The notes: generated from the letters alone by a model not told the origin. Shown: positions 42,335 to 52,583, counted from the first letter of the stretch. The stretch is 64,000 nt of DNA from Hyphomicrobium_A sp044507625 (GCA_044507625.1 JBIQJE010000013.1:1-64000), one strand, 5' to 3'. Made by a program: numbers and translations.

Positions 42335-42760
42335 ATGAATAACTCGAATATCGTCAATCGCCTGGCGCGCCGCGCTGCCGTTCTTTCGCTTGCGATCGTC
42401 CCCGTAGTTGGCTTCATCGGTCCCAGCGAGGCTGAGTCGAGCAGCAGCCTCGCCGGTTCGTGGAGCGGCGGCGGCTGGGTATCCTTCGCCAGTGGTGCGA
42501 AGGAGAAAGCCCGTTGCAACGCCCACTACAGCGGCGGTGGTGGCAGCTACACCGTCACCGCGACCTGCGCGACAGCGTCAGGCAAGGCCTCGCAGACGGC
42601 CAAAGTCTACCGCGTGAGCGGAACCTCCTATAAGGGCAGCTTCTTCAACAGCGAATACAACGTGCGCGGATCGATCAGAGTGCACGTCAACGGCAAAAGC
42701 CAGAGCGTCAGCCTGTCGGGCGATGGCGCTTCGGCTCAGCTCAATCTCAAGCGCCGCTGA
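42335..42760 (+). CDS. Small exported Ser/Gly-rich protein
   Basis: 141 aa from ATG 42335, with AAGG upstream. Signal peptide MNNSNIVNRLARRAAVLSLAIVPVVGFIGPSEA. The mature region starts LAGSWSGGGWVSFASGAKEKARCNAHY and continues as beta-rich Gly/Ser sequence with two cysteines. The LAGxWxGGGxV opening is typical for a small secreted family in Hyphomicrobiales. Function unknown. A clear terminator follows. Confidence 0.8.
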   Translation: MNNSNIVNRLARRAAVLSLAIVPVVGFIGPSEAESSSSLAGSWSGGGWVSFASGAKEKARCNAHYSGGGGSYTVTATCATASGKASQTAKVYRVSGTSYKGSFFNSEYNVRGSIRVHVNGKSQSVSLSGDGASAQLNLKRR

Positions 42761-42784
42761 TCCATCGCCGCGAGATCGGATTCA

Positions 42785-42823
42785 AAGGCCGGAGCGTGCC
42801 CAGGGCATGCACCGGCCTTTTTT
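42785..42823 (+). terminator. Intrinsic terminator
   Basis: AAGGCCGG (42785-42792) pairs with CCGGCCTT (42812-42819), with an inner TGCCC/GGGCA, and TTTTTT follows. It ends the small exported protein gene on the plus strand. Confidence 0.9.
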
Positions 42824-43017
42824 GCGCGCAGGCAATATCGGCCACATACGTAGGTAGGATTGCAGAGAAGGAATCCTGCAGCGTTCGCCGCTCCGGTGGC
42901 CGCTTCCCGGATCAGTGCGGGCGGCGAAACATCACTTCACGCCCGCAGAGCGCGCATCCGCAAAATAGCGGGCGAAGAGCTGGCTGGCAGGCGCCGCCCC
43001 AGTGCGGCGGAGCAAAG

Positions 43018-44088
43018 TCAGTGCGCCGGCGGCGAGGCACTCGCGCTGGCACCGACATCGCGTAGACCATTGCCCGTCGCGGGCGCACCCATGAATGTGG
43101 TGCTGTTTGCGGAAGCGGCCGCAGGCAGCGAGGGCGGCGGCAGCGGCGCCGGCTGTGTCGCGACGGAGGCGGCAGGCGGCTGCGTGTCTTCCTCGGCGCC
43201 CATATCGAAGAGAACCGGTTCGCCGTTGCCGCAGGTGCGTGTCGCCTGGATGTTGAGAAGCCCCAGCCCGGTGTCATCGCGGGTGTCCGGCTTGCGACCA
43301 TAGCGCGTGCGCCAGTCTGCGACGAGGCCCGTCGCCTGCTTGCGCACGCCCTGCGCCACGCCGCAGTAAATGTTCTGGTAGATGTCCTCGATCCAGACCC
43401 GCTCGTAGGTCGGCGAGTTGGAGACGGCAACTGAGATGAGCGCGAGAGCGCGCACCGGATCGGCCTTCATGTATTTGCCGCGCCAGAGAAGATCCGCAAG
43501 AAACGCCTGCGCGCCCGGATGCCCCTTCTGGCTCAGCACCGAAAGCCAGTGCTTGGCGTAGGGCACGTCGCTCTCGATCCCATCGCCGTGCAGGTAGAGC
43601 TTGGCGAGTTCGAATTGCGCGTCTTCATCGCGGAAGAATTGCGCGGCCTCGCGCAGATACTCCATCGCGATCCTGGAGTTCGGCTTGAGGTTGATCTCCG
43701 GCAGGCCATTGAGCAGATAGCCGGCGATGCGCGTCATGGCCTTGGCCACGTAGGGCGCGCGCTGATCGTCGTCCGGATCGACGTCCGTGTGCTCCTCGGC
43801 GATCTTCAGGTAGAGCTCGTAGGCCTTCGCGTGATCGGTGCGCGAGCCGTTATTGTCGGCATAAATGCGAGCCAGGTAATAGGGCGCAAGAAACAGATGC
43901 GCATCGGCGGCGTATTCGAGCGCCGGAATGGCGATCTCGTAGTAACCGCCGTTGAATGCGCCGATGCCCTGTTCGAGCGCATCTTGAGGCGAGCTGTATT
44001 TGCCCGGCGCAGCCCCAGCGCCGATGGCGCCGAGGCAGAGCGCGAGGCCGGCCAGAAATACGCGTACTGTCCGATCAAATATCCGCAT
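43018..44088 (-). CDS. exoR: ExoR-like exported Sel1-repeat protein
   Basis: 356 aa, ATG 44088. Signal peptide MRIFDRTVRVFLAGLALCLGAIGAGA. Sel1/TPR-like repeats run from residue 40 to 235: YYLARIYADNNGSRTDHAKAYELYLKIAEEH, AQFELAKLYLHGDGIESDVPYAKHWLSVLSQKGHPGAQAFLADLLWRGKYMKADP (as successive blocks). Order and wording match ExoR, the periplasmic protein that holds back the ChvG-ChvI (ExoS-ChvI) kinase system controlling exopolysaccharide, motility and envelope stress. A Pro/Ala-rich tail of about 80 residues goes beyond the usual 268-aa form. The start lies inside the end of ilvD. Kinase genes are not in the window. Confidence 0.75.
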   Translation of the reverse strand: MRIFDRTVRVFLAGLALCLGAIGAGAAPGKYSSPQDALEQGIGAFNGGYYEIAIPALEYAADAHLFLAPYYLARIYADNNGSRTDHAKAYELYLKIAEEHTDVDPDDDQRAPYVAKAMTRIAGYLLNGLPEINLKPNSRIAMEYLREAAQFFRDEDAQFELAKLYLHGDGIESDVPYAKHWLSVLSQKGHPGAQAFLADLLWRGKYMKADPVRALALISVAVSNSPTYERVWIEDIYQNIYCGVAQGVRKQATGLVADWRTRYGRKPDTRDDTGLGLLNIQATRTCGNGEPVLFDMGAEEDTQPPAASVATQPAPLPPPSLPAAASANSTTFMGAPATGNGLRDVGASASASPPAH

Positions 44089-45799
44089 AGCAGATCACTT
44101 CCGCTTTGCCGCCAGCATGGGTCACAGCGCCCTTGGAAGCCGGTCCGACCTGTTCGGCATACTTGCGTATCGCGCCGGTCGTGTAGGGATTATTCGGCGC
44201 TTTCCAATTCTTGCGGCGCTCCGCCAGCTCGGCTTCGTCGACCTCGAGGTCGAGCGTGCCGTTCACGGCGTCGATGGAGATGATGTCGCCGTCCTTGAGC
44301 AGGCCGATGGGACCGCCGACCGCTGCCTCCGGACCGACATGGCCGATGCAGAAGCCGCGCGTGCCGCCGGAGAAGCGGCCATCAGTGATGAGCGCAACCT
44401 TCTCGCCTGCGCCCTGCCCGTAGAGTGCAGCCGTCGTCGAAAGCATCTCGCGCATGCCGGGGCCGCCCTTGGGGCCCTCATAGCGGATGACGATGACGTC
44501 GCCTTCCTCGTACTTGCCGGCGTCGACCGCAGCGAAGGCATCCTCCTCGCAGTTGAACACGCGCGCCGGTCCGCGGAACGTCAGCTTCTTGAGGCCCGCA
44601 ACCTTCACGATGGCGCCATCGGGAGCAAGCGTGCCCTTGAGGCCCACGACGCCGCCCGTCGGCGTGATCGGCGTCGAAACCGGATAGACGACCTTCTGAT
44701 TGGTATTGAAGGTCACGCCCTCGAGGTTTTCCTTCAGCGTGCGGCCGGTGACCGTCAGGCAGTCGCCGTGCAGAAGGCCGCCGTCGAGCAGCGCCTTGAG
44801 GATCTGCGGCACGCCGCCGATGTCATAGACATCCTTCGCCACATACTGTCCGCCCGGTTTGAGGTCGGCGATGTAGGGCGTGCGCTTGAAGATTTCCGCG
44901 ACATCGAAGAGATCGAAGTCGATGCCGACCTCGTGTGCCATCGCAGGCAGATGCAGCGCGGCGTTGGTGGAGCCGCCCGTCGCCGCCACGACAACGGCCG
45001 CGTTCTCGAACGCCTCTCGCGTGCAGATGTCCCGCGGACGGATATTCTTTTCCAGAAGGCTCATGACCGCGCGGCCGCTCTCGACCGCGAAGGAATCGCG
45101 GTTTTCGAACGGCGCGGGCGCGCCCGCAGAGCCCGGCAGCGCAAGGCCGATCGCTTCGGACACGCACGCCATCGTGTTGGCGGTGAATTGGCCGCCACAT
45201 GCACCCGCGGACGGACACGCCACGCACTCGAGCGCGTGCAGCTCTTCGTCCGACATCTTACCCGACGCATGCATGCCGACGCCTTCGAACACGTCGACGA
45301 CGGTGACGTCCTTGCCCTTGAATTTGCCGGGCAGGATCGATCCGCCGTACATGAAAACGGAAGGCACGTTGAGGCGCAGCATCGACATCATGATGCCCGG
45401 CAGCGACTTATCGCAGCCCGCAATGCCCACGAGCGCATCGTAGCAATGGCCGCGCATCGTCAGCTCGATGGAATCGGCGATCACCTCGCGCGAAACGAGC
45501 GAGGCCTTCATTCCCTGGTGGCCCATGGCAATGCCGTCGGTCACCGTAATGGTGCAGAATTCACGCGGCGTGCCGCCCGCCTCGTCGACGCCCATCTTGG
45601 CGGACTGAGCCTGGCGCATCAGCGCGATGTTGCAGGGGGCAGCTTCGTTCCAGCACGAGACCACGCCCACGAGCGGGCGATGGATCTGCTCTTCCGTAAG
45701 ACCCATCGCGTAATAGTAGGACCGATGCGGCGCGCGCGTCGGCCCTTCAGTCACGTGTCGGCTAGGCAGCTTTGATTTGTCGAACTTTTTGTCGGTCAT
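44075..45799 (-). CDS. ilvD: Dihydroxy-acid dehydratase
   Basis: 574 aa from ATG 45799; the upstream in-frame part is not IlvD-like. Fe-S enzyme of valine, leucine and isoleucine synthesis. Cluster ligands lie in WNEAAPCN, GIAGCDKSLPG and CPSAGACGGQFTANTM; ITDGRFSGGTRGFCIGHVGPEA is the C-terminal hallmark. Normal length. Its 3' end overlaps the exoR-like gene by 14 nt, which ties an envelope regulator to an amino-acid gene in one transcript. Confidence 0.97.
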   Translation of the reverse strand: MTDKKFDKSKLPSRHVTEGPTRAPHRSYYYAMGLTEEQIHRPLVGVVSCWNEAAPCNIALMRQAQSAKMGVDEAGGTPREFCTITVTDGIAMGHQGMKASLVSREVIADSIELTMRGHCYDALVGIAGCDKSLPGIMMSMLRLNVPSVFMYGGSILPGKFKGKDVTVVDVFEGVGMHASGKMSDEELHALECVACPSAGACGGQFTANTMACVSEAIGLALPGSAGAPAPFENRDSFAVESGRAVMSLLEKNIRPRDICTREAFENAAVVVAATGGSTNAALHLPAMAHEVGIDFDLFDVAEIFKRTPYIADLKPGGQYVAKDVYDIGGVPQILKALLDGGLLHGDCLTVTGRTLKENLEGVTFNTNQKVVYPVSTPITPTGGVVGLKGTLAPDGAIVKVAGLKKLTFRGPARVFNCEEDAFAAVDAGKYEEGDVIVIRYEGPKGGPGMREMLSTTAALYGQGAGEKVALITDGRFSGGTRGFCIGHVGPEAAVGGPIGLLKDGDIISIDAVNGTLDLEVDEAELAERRKNWKAPNNPYTTGAIRKYAEQVGPASKGAVTHAGGKAEVICYADI

Positions 45800-46084
45800 T
45801 CGAATGTTTTTTCCGTGCACCCAGATAAGCAGAAGTAGCGAAGCCCACTGTGTGAGGCATCGCGCAATGAAACGAAGGCTGCCCAAGCCCGTGGTCTGAA
45901 AAGCCGCGCGCGACGGACGACTGTGGCACCCTCGCCTTCCGCGCGTTTCCCTCGCTCCCTAGTAGCCGCAAGCTGGCGCCGTATTGTGGCTCAACGGAGG
46001 CAGTGAGCGCCCAATTCGTGGCATCATTGCCACATGCCACAACGGACTGTTAACAGCGTTCGAGAAATCCGCAGGATCGCCCGA

Positions 46085-48880
46085 TCAGGCTACAGCCTCG
46101 AGCCGGCGGACCGCCGCTTTCAGGCGCCGAATGGCGTCTTCCAGCTCGGCCTTGCGCTCGCGCGCTTCTTCCACCGCCTCTTCCTTGGCCTTGGCCATGA
46201 ATTGGGGATTGGAGAGCTTGGCGTCCATCTTCCCGAGGTCGCTTTCCGCCTTCTCGATCTCCCGCCCGAGGCGCTTCATCTCGGCCGCGGTATCGATGAC
46301 CCCGCCCAGCGGCAACGCTGCGGTCGTATCGCCCGCGACGATGACGGCCGCCCCTTTCGGCGCCGCATCCGGGAAGCTGATACCATCGAGGCGGGCGAGC
46401 CGGCTGATCGTCTCCTCGTGGCGCCGCGCGCGCTCCTGCAGCTCCGGGCTGGTATTCGGAAGCATCAGCGGCAGCTTGGCCGCCGCCGGCACGTTCATCT
46501 CCGTGCGCACCGAGCGTATCTCGGAGATGAGACGCACCACCCAGCCGATCTCCTCGTCCACATCGGCATCGATGAGACCGGAGATGCTCGGCCAGCGGCT
46601 CAGCGCCAGCACGTTCTCGCGCTTCTCGCCGTGCTCCACGGCATGCGCCCACAGCTCCTCTGTGATGTAGGGCATGAACGGATGCAGGAGCTTCAGGATC
46701 TGGTCCAGCGTCCACGCGACCATCGCGCGCGTCTCCGCGATCGCGGCTTCGTCATCGCCTGAGAGGATCGGCTTGATCAGCTCCAGGTACCAGTCGCAGA
46801 AGACGCCCCACACGAACTCGTAGACTGCGCCGGCCGCCTCGTTGAATTTGTACGCCTCCAGCGCTTCCGTCACGGTGCGCGCCGCGCGTTCGGTCTCGCC
46901 CGCGATCCAGCGGTTCACCGGCTCCGTCACCGATGACGGCTCGAAGTCCCGCCGGCGAACGCACTCGTTCATCTCGGCAAAGCGCGCCGCATTCCAGAGC
47001 TTGGTCGCGAAGTTGCGGTAGCCCTCGACGCGACTGGTCGACAGCTTGATGTCGCGGCCCTGCGCCGCCATCGCCGCCAGCGTAAAGCGCAGCGCATCGG
47101 CCCCGTAGGTGTCGATCATCACCAACGGATCCATGACGTTGCCCTTGGACTTCGACATCTTCTGCCCCTTCTCGTCGCGGACGAGGGCATGGATGTAGAT
47201 GTCGCGGAACGGCACTTCCTCCATGAAGTGCAGGCCCAGCATCATCATGCGGGCGATCCAGAAGAAGATGATGTCGAAGCCCGTGACGAGCACGCTCGTC
47301 GGGTAATAGCGCTTCAGCTCCGGCGTCTTGTCCGGCCAGCCGAGTGTGGAGAACGGCCACAGGCCCGACGAGAACCACGTGTCGAGCACGTCGTCGTCGC
47401 GCTTGAGGGGCGTTTCAGCGCCGTAATGCGTCTTCGCAAGGACCTGGGCCTTCGCTTCGTCCTCGGCAACGAACACCTTGCCGTCCGGCGCATACCAGGC
47501 CGGGATCTGATGACCCCACCACAGCTGGCGCGAAATGCACCAGGGCTGGATGTTGCGCATCCACTCGAAGTAGGTCTTCTCCCAGTTCTTCGGAACGAAA
47601 TTTGTCTTGCCGCTCTCCACCATGGCGATGGCGGGCTTCGCAAGCTCGGCGGCGTTGACGTACCACTGGTCCGTCAGCCACGGCTCGATGACGACGCCGG
47701 AGCGGTCGCCATGCGGAACCGTGTGGCTCGTCGGCTCGATCCGTTCCAAAAGGCCCAGTGCAGCGAGATCGGCAACGACGCGCTTCCTCGCCTCGAAGCG
47801 GTCGAGCCCGCGATAAGCTTCCGGCGCCGTTTCGTTGATGCGGGCGTGGTCGTCGAGAACGTTGATCTGCTCTAGCCCGTGCCGCTTGCCGACCTCGAAG
47901 TCGTTGAAGTCATGCGCGGGTGTGATCTTCACCGCGCCCGTTCCCTTCTCGGGATCGGAATGCTCGTCGGCAACGATCGGAATCTCGCGGCCGACGAGCG
48001 GCAGACGCACTGTCGCGCCCGCCTTCAGCAGCGCAGCATAACGTTCATCATCGGGATGCACCGCAACGCCGGTATCGCCCAGCATCGTCTCGGGCCGCGT
48101 CGTCGCAACGACGATGTAATCCTTGTCGTAGCCGGCGACCTTCTGCGCCAGGGGATAGCGGAAGTGATACATGTGGCCGGATGGATTGTGCTTCAGCGCC
48201 TTGCCGAGCGCCTCCACATCGAACGGCTTTTCCGCTTCGCCGTCGTCATTCGGCTGGCCTGCTTCCGGCAAAGCCCAGTTGAATGTGCCGCGCGCGTCAA
48301 CCTGCACCACTTCGAGATCCGAGATGGCGGTCTGGAATTTGGGATCCCAGTTGACGAGGCGCTTGTCCTTGTAGATCAACCCGGCCTGGTAGAGCTCGAC
48401 GAACACCTTGATGACGGCCTTCGACAGGCCTTCGTCCATCGTGAAGCGCTCACGGCTCCAGTCGCACGAGGCGCCGAGCCGCTTCAACTGATTGAGAATG
48501 GTGGAGCCGCTCTCTTCCTTCCAGGCCCAGACCTTCTCGATGAACTTCTCGCGGCCGAGCGTGCGACGGTCCGGCTCCTGCCGCTCCATCATTTGCCGCT
48601 CGACGACCATCTGCGTCGCGATGCCGGCATGATCGGTGCCCGGCTGCCAAAGCACGTCCTTGCCGCGCAGCCGCTCGAAGCGGCAGAGCACGTCCTGCAG
48701 CGTGTTGTTGAGCGCATGCCCCATGTGCAGCGAGCCGGTGACGTTCGGCGGCGGAATGACGATGCAATAGGGCTGTGCATCGCGCCGGTCGGGGCGGCCG
48801 GCCTTGAAGGCATCGGCGCGTTCCCATTCCGCGCGGATGCGCGGCTCGATCTCGGCGGGCTGATAGATTTTGTCGAGCAT
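46085..48880 (-). CDS. valS: Valyl-tRNA synthetase
   Basis: 931 aa, ATG 48880. Class I synthetase with HIGH as PPPNVTGSLHMGHALN near residue 45 and KMSKSKGNVMDP near 570. The editing domain sits between (VVATTRPETMLGDTGVAVHPDDERY). The C-terminal coiled-coil arm (LGREIEKAESDLGKMDAKLSN) is typical of ValRS. It lies downstream of popZ, as in other alphaproteobacteria. Confidence 0.98.
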   Translation of the reverse strand: MLDKIYQPAEIEPRIRAEWERADAFKAGRPDRRDAQPYCIVIPPPNVTGSLHMGHALNNTLQDVLCRFERLRGKDVLWQPGTDHAGIATQMVVERQMMERQEPDRRTLGREKFIEKVWAWKEESGSTILNQLKRLGASCDWSRERFTMDEGLSKAVIKVFVELYQAGLIYKDKRLVNWDPKFQTAISDLEVVQVDARGTFNWALPEAGQPNDDGEAEKPFDVEALGKALKHNPSGHMYHFRYPLAQKVAGYDKDYIVVATTRPETMLGDTGVAVHPDDERYAALLKAGATVRLPLVGREIPIVADEHSDPEKGTGAVKITPAHDFNDFEVGKRHGLEQINVLDDHARINETAPEAYRGLDRFEARKRVVADLAALGLLERIEPTSHTVPHGDRSGVVIEPWLTDQWYVNAAELAKPAIAMVESGKTNFVPKNWEKTYFEWMRNIQPWCISRQLWWGHQIPAWYAPDGKVFVAEDEAKAQVLAKTHYGAETPLKRDDDVLDTWFSSGLWPFSTLGWPDKTPELKRYYPTSVLVTGFDIIFFWIARMMMLGLHFMEEVPFRDIYIHALVRDEKGQKMSKSKGNVMDPLVMIDTYGADALRFTLAAMAAQGRDIKLSTSRVEGYRNFATKLWNAARFAEMNECVRRRDFEPSSVTEPVNRWIAGETERAARTVTEALEAYKFNEAAGAVYEFVWGVFCDWYLELIKPILSGDDEAAIAETRAMVAWTLDQILKLLHPFMPYITEELWAHAVEHGEKRENVLALSRWPSISGLIDADVDEEIGWVVRLISEIRSVRTEMNVPAAAKLPLMLPNTSPELQERARRHEETISRLARLDGISFPDAAPKGAAVIVAGDTTAALPLGGVIDTAAEMKRLGREIEKAESDLGKMDAKLSNPQFMAKAKEEAVEEARERKAELEDAIRRLKAAVRRLEAVA

Positions 48881-49014
48881 TGAGGCGGAAATCTCTGGAG
48901 CAGGGCGGGACCTGCGGTCCTACGCTCTCCCTTCCCGCACTGTCAACAATAGGGCCGGCGCGGCCGCCGATTGACAGCGCCGGTGAGAGGCGGATGTAAA
49001 ATTCATGACAGTCG

Positions 49015-50544
49015 TCAGGCTTTGCCGGGACCCGGGCCCGCGCCGTCGGTCTGCTCCGTCAATTCGCTGCGCAGCGCCTCCTCCACGATGCGCGGCATGT
49101 TGTCGGCAAGCCATTGACGCAGCATCGGACGCAGTAGTTCGGCTGCCGCGCGATCGAGCTTGGGCGGCGCGCCCGTTGGCGTGGCCGAAGCCGTGGCGGT
49201 GGCCGTCGAGGCCGCCTCCTCCAGCATCTTCTTGGCGCCGACGCCGCTGATGAACGAGGAGCCGGACGCGAATACCGAAAGCGCACCCGGTTGCTGCTGC
49301 ACGAGATCGACCACCGCGTCGAGCAGTGCGTCCGCCCGCGCGGATGCGGCACCCGATGCCGTCGGGGCATCGGCCTTCGCAACGCCGGGTTCCTCGCCGG
49401 TGCGTCCGGTTTCGGCCTTGGACTGTGCAGGCGGCGAAATGGGCTCGCCGCGCGCAGTCGCCGTTTTGTCAGACGACAGCTCCTTGGCCACCGGCTGCAG
49501 CTCGACGATGTTCTCCGCCGAACGCGACAGCGGCTGCAGCACGGCCGCCTGCTCGACGGACTTCAGCGCCTCGCGCAGCGGACGCGGAAACGGCGCGACC
49601 GTGTTTCCATTGACGGTCAGCGAGGTGACGACATCCTGCGGCGTGCCGTCGAGAGGCGCACCGTTCGCCGCCGATCCGTTGGGCGATGCATCATTGCGTG
49701 CGCCATTGGTATTGGCAGCGGTCTCGGCACGCACCGTCAGCGGCACGCGCGCCGGGATGGAGAAAATCCGCGGCTCCGCCCCAACAACGATCGGCGCTGA
49801 AGCAGCAGCACCACTGACGCCCGGCGCGTCGGCAAAAGGCACCGTTGTGGCCAGGGCGACATCGCCCGGGCGCCCATTCATGCCAAGGGGACCGCCGTTT
49901 GCGGCGGGACCGTCGATGGCATCCTGGCCCAGCCCACCCATCGCCCTGCCTATCCCGGCCTTGCCGGCCTCGAAGCCGCCCGTGGGAGACTTCACCGTCG
50001 ACGGCTCGTGCTTGGGAACGACTGTCCCGAAATCGAACGAAAGAAGATCGCGGCTTTCAGCCGACAGCTCGGTCGAGCCCGGGCCCGAACGCCACTGGGG
50101 GAAACTTGGCAGGCGCGGGCCGCTTGCATCGGCGGCGGAAGGCGTGCCGCCGGTCTCAGGGAGGCGATGGACGTTGTCTAGCCGCGAGGCGCCGCGATTG
50201 GGCAACCCATCGAAGCCATCATGGCTTTCGGAATGGCCGTTGCGGTCGAGCGCGCTGATGACATCCTGCTGCAGCGACCGGCGCTGATCGGACAACGTCG
50301 TCGCAACCTTCAGCGCATCCGCCAGACTGTTGAATGGCGCAGGGCCGGCCGGCTTGGCCTCGTGCAGAGCGGAGAAACCATTCGTCCCCGGGATCGATGA
50401 GCGGCCCGGTGAACCGGCGTGCGTGCGAGACAGGAACGGATCCTGCGTCGGACCGGGGTCCGGCTTATCGTCGGTGATCAACTTGCGGATGGAAGCGAGT
50501 ATTTCCTCCATGCTGGGCTCGGCGGCCAGCTGCGGCTTACTCAT
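49015..50544 (-). CDS. popZ: PopZ-type polar organizing protein (DUF2497)
   Basis: 509 aa from ATG 50544 (MSKPQL), with AGAGGA upstream. The N-terminus has EPSMEEILASIRKLITDD (residues 10-27), the segment that binds client proteins, and the C-terminus has ELLRPMLRQWLADNMPRIVEEALRSEL, which drives self-assembly. Between lies a very long Pro/Ala/Gly-rich disordered part, about twice as long as in Caulobacter PopZ. PopZ forms polar networks that tether the chromosome origin. The genes valS below and tolC above match the known context. Confidence 0.88.
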   Translation of the reverse strand: MSKPQLAAEPSMEEILASIRKLITDDKPDPGPTQDPFLSRTHAGSPGRSSIPGTNGFSALHEAKPAGPAPFNSLADALKVATTLSDQRRSLQQDVISALDRNGHSESHDGFDGLPNRGASRLDNVHRLPETGGTPSAADASGPRLPSFPQWRSGPGSTELSAESRDLLSFDFGTVVPKHEPSTVKSPTGGFEAGKAGIGRAMGGLGQDAIDGPAANGGPLGMNGRPGDVALATTVPFADAPGVSGAAASAPIVVGAEPRIFSIPARVPLTVRAETAANTNGARNDASPNGSAANGAPLDGTPQDVVTSLTVNGNTVAPFPRPLREALKSVEQAAVLQPLSRSAENIVELQPVAKELSSDKTATARGEPISPPAQSKAETGRTGEEPGVAKADAPTASGAASARADALLDAVVDLVQQQPGALSVFASGSSFISGVGAKKMLEEAASTATATASATPTGAPPKLDRAAAELLRPMLRQWLADNMPRIVEEALRSELTEQTDGAGPGPGKA

Positions 50545-50803
50545 GAGGCGCAATCCTCTACACCACGCGCCTACGCACCGCTACCCGCGGCCTTGAGGCG
50601 CTCCCCGGTCGTGCAACGGCTGTGCCATCCCCAAACGCGCGTTGCGCAACGAGAGATTCCGGAGCCAGACACACCCTCGGGGTGCAATGCACCCCTGCCC
50701 CGGACGGCAAGCCACTGCGTCCACCGGACGACGGTTAGCCGTCATCCTTGGCAGCTCTGTGGCGCGCGCGCCTCGTCGGATTAATTTCCGCGGGTGTCCC
50801 CAG

Positions 50804-52324
50804 TTATTTCACCGGCTCCCAGCCGCCTTCGACCGCCCCCGGCTGCGCCTCGAAGGTCTCCGTGCGCCCATCGCCATAGGTGATGCTGAGCCCGATCCAC
50901 TTACGGCGCACTTCCTTATAGTGGACGTTCGGGTCGTAGACGTAGGAGGCAGCGCCGATCCATTCGGCGTCGAGGCGGCCCATGGCGGAGAGCACCGCGT
51001 AGGACGCAACGACGAGATTGCGGCGGGTGGTTTCGAGATTGACCTGCGAGTTGAGGTATTCCAGTTCCGCGTTGAGCACGTCGAGCAGGGTGCGCTGGCC
51101 GACCTTCTCTTCCTCGCGCACGCCCTGCAGCGCGACCCTGTTCGATTCCACCGCGACGCGATCAGATTCGAGCTGGGCACGCGCCGCCTCGAGCTGCGAC
51201 CATGCTGCAACGACGGTCTGCGTCTGCTCGGTGCGAACCTGCTCGATCTGCTGGAGGATGCCGATATGGTTCTGCTTCGCCTGCCGCACGCGCGCGTAGA
51301 CGTCGCCCGCTTCGTAGATCGGGATGATCGCACGGCCGACGAGCGAACTCTGCTCCACCTCGTCCGTGAGTTTCGATGATCCGAAGCGGTCGTTATAGCT
51401 CGCTTCCAGCTGAACCGTCGGCAGCAGCTCTCCCCGGATCCGCTCCACCGTGAACTTGGCGGCCTGCTCGCGGAAGAGCGCCGCGACGACCAGCGGATCC
51501 TCATTGTTGCTGACGCCGATGGCATCCTGCAGCGTGCGCGGCAACAGCTCGTTCGGCGGGCCCGGCCACTTGAGGCCCGTCGGCGGATGGCCGATGACCT
51601 GCTGATAGGAACCGCGGCTGGTGCGCAGGTTGGCGCGCGCCGCGTCGAGACGCGAGACGGCATCGGCGCGGCGGGCTTCCGCCTGCGCCACGTCCGTGCG
51701 CGTAACCTCACCCACCGAGAAGCGGTCCTGCGCCGCTTTCAACTCGCGCGAGAGCACGTTGACGTTGTTTTCGTTGAGGCGCACCAGCTCCTGGTCGCGC
51801 ACCACGTCCATGTAGGCCGTCACCGCCTGCAGGAGCACGCTGCGCTCGACGTCGCGCAGCACCGAGCGCTCGGCACGGACGTTCGCTTCCGCCTCGTTGA
51901 CGGCGTTATAGGTGCGAAATCCACTGAAGAGCGGCTGCACGGCCTGCACGCCGTAGCCGCGCGGCTTCGTCACGCCGTCGAGCAGGTTCGACGGACGCTG
52001 GTCCGTGCGCTCGATGCCGATGTCCGCGTTGCCTGTGATCGTGGGGCGGTAGCCCGACATGGCGCGGGCGACATCTTCATCGCTCGCGCGCTGGAAAGCA
52101 CGCTGTGCGTCGAGACGCGGATTGTATCCGTAGGCTGCTGACAGCGCTTCCTTCAGGGTCTCCGCTGAAGCTGGAGCACTATGCCCCGCGAGAGCGAACA
52201 CCACGCCGAGAGCCAGTCCGCCCGCAAAGGCGGCGCGGTGCAAACCGGCGTTACGTCGTGCTGACGGCTTACCCAAGTTGCAAACCCACTGTTGCTCGAT
52301 TTTCTTTTGAATGGCCGTCCGCAT
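50804..52324 (-). CDS. tolC: TolC-family outer membrane efflux protein
   Basis: 506 aa from ATG 52324, with GAGGGG 5-6 nt upstream; earlier in-frame sequence has no signal-like start. Leader with hydrophobic AFAGGLALGVVFALAGHSAPASAE near residues 32-55. TolC repeats follow: TLKEALSAAYGYNPRLDAQRA and, in the second half, ALFREQAAKFTVERIRGELLPTVQLEASYND. Coiled-coil stretches match the tunnel helices. The protein forms the outer-membrane channel of type I secretion and drug efflux. It lies downstream of the PCMT-like gene. Confidence 0.95.
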   Translation of the reverse strand: MRTAIQKKIEQQWVCNLGKPSARRNAGLHRAAFAGGLALGVVFALAGHSAPASAETLKEALSAAYGYNPRLDAQRAFQRASDEDVARAMSGYRPTITGNADIGIERTDQRPSNLLDGVTKPRGYGVQAVQPLFSGFRTYNAVNEAEANVRAERSVLRDVERSVLLQAVTAYMDVVRDQELVRLNENNVNVLSRELKAAQDRFSVGEVTRTDVAQAEARRADAVSRLDAARANLRTSRGSYQQVIGHPPTGLKWPGPPNELLPRTLQDAIGVSNNEDPLVVAALFREQAAKFTVERIRGELLPTVQLEASYNDRFGSSKLTDEVEQSSLVGRAIIPIYEAGDVYARVRQAKQNHIGILQQIEQVRTEQTQTVVAAWSQLEAARAQLESDRVAVESNRVALQGVREEEKVGQRTLLDVLNAELEYLNSQVNLETTRRNLVVASYAVLSAMGRLDAEWIGAASYVYDPNVHYKEVRRKWIGLSITYGDGRTETFEAQPGAVEGGWEPVK

Positions 52325-52583
52325 TACACCCCTCAGCCACGCACCCGAAGGCGCACGAAGTCCTTCGCGATAATTCGGAATCGCAAGCGTGCCGAGAGTC
52401 TGGGGGCTAGTGGACGCTTTGTGTAGTGCCTGGGGAGCGCTGGTGGAAAAGGTATGGAATGGCGTGGCGTCAATCCCACACTCGGCAGCGGCATGCAGCC
52501 GCAGCCAACGCGCGTAACTCACGGGAATACAGCGTAGATATTGGATCCGCTACCAATTGGGTCCGGCACTGCATCCACAAGAA

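Noticed and set aside
44000..45775. Long plus-strand frame of 591 codons
   Set aside because: Exactly antisense to ilvD; no ribosome binding site or domain.
46018..46033. GTGGCA/TGCCAC hairpin after valS
   Set aside because: Too short and without a T-run to be called a terminator.
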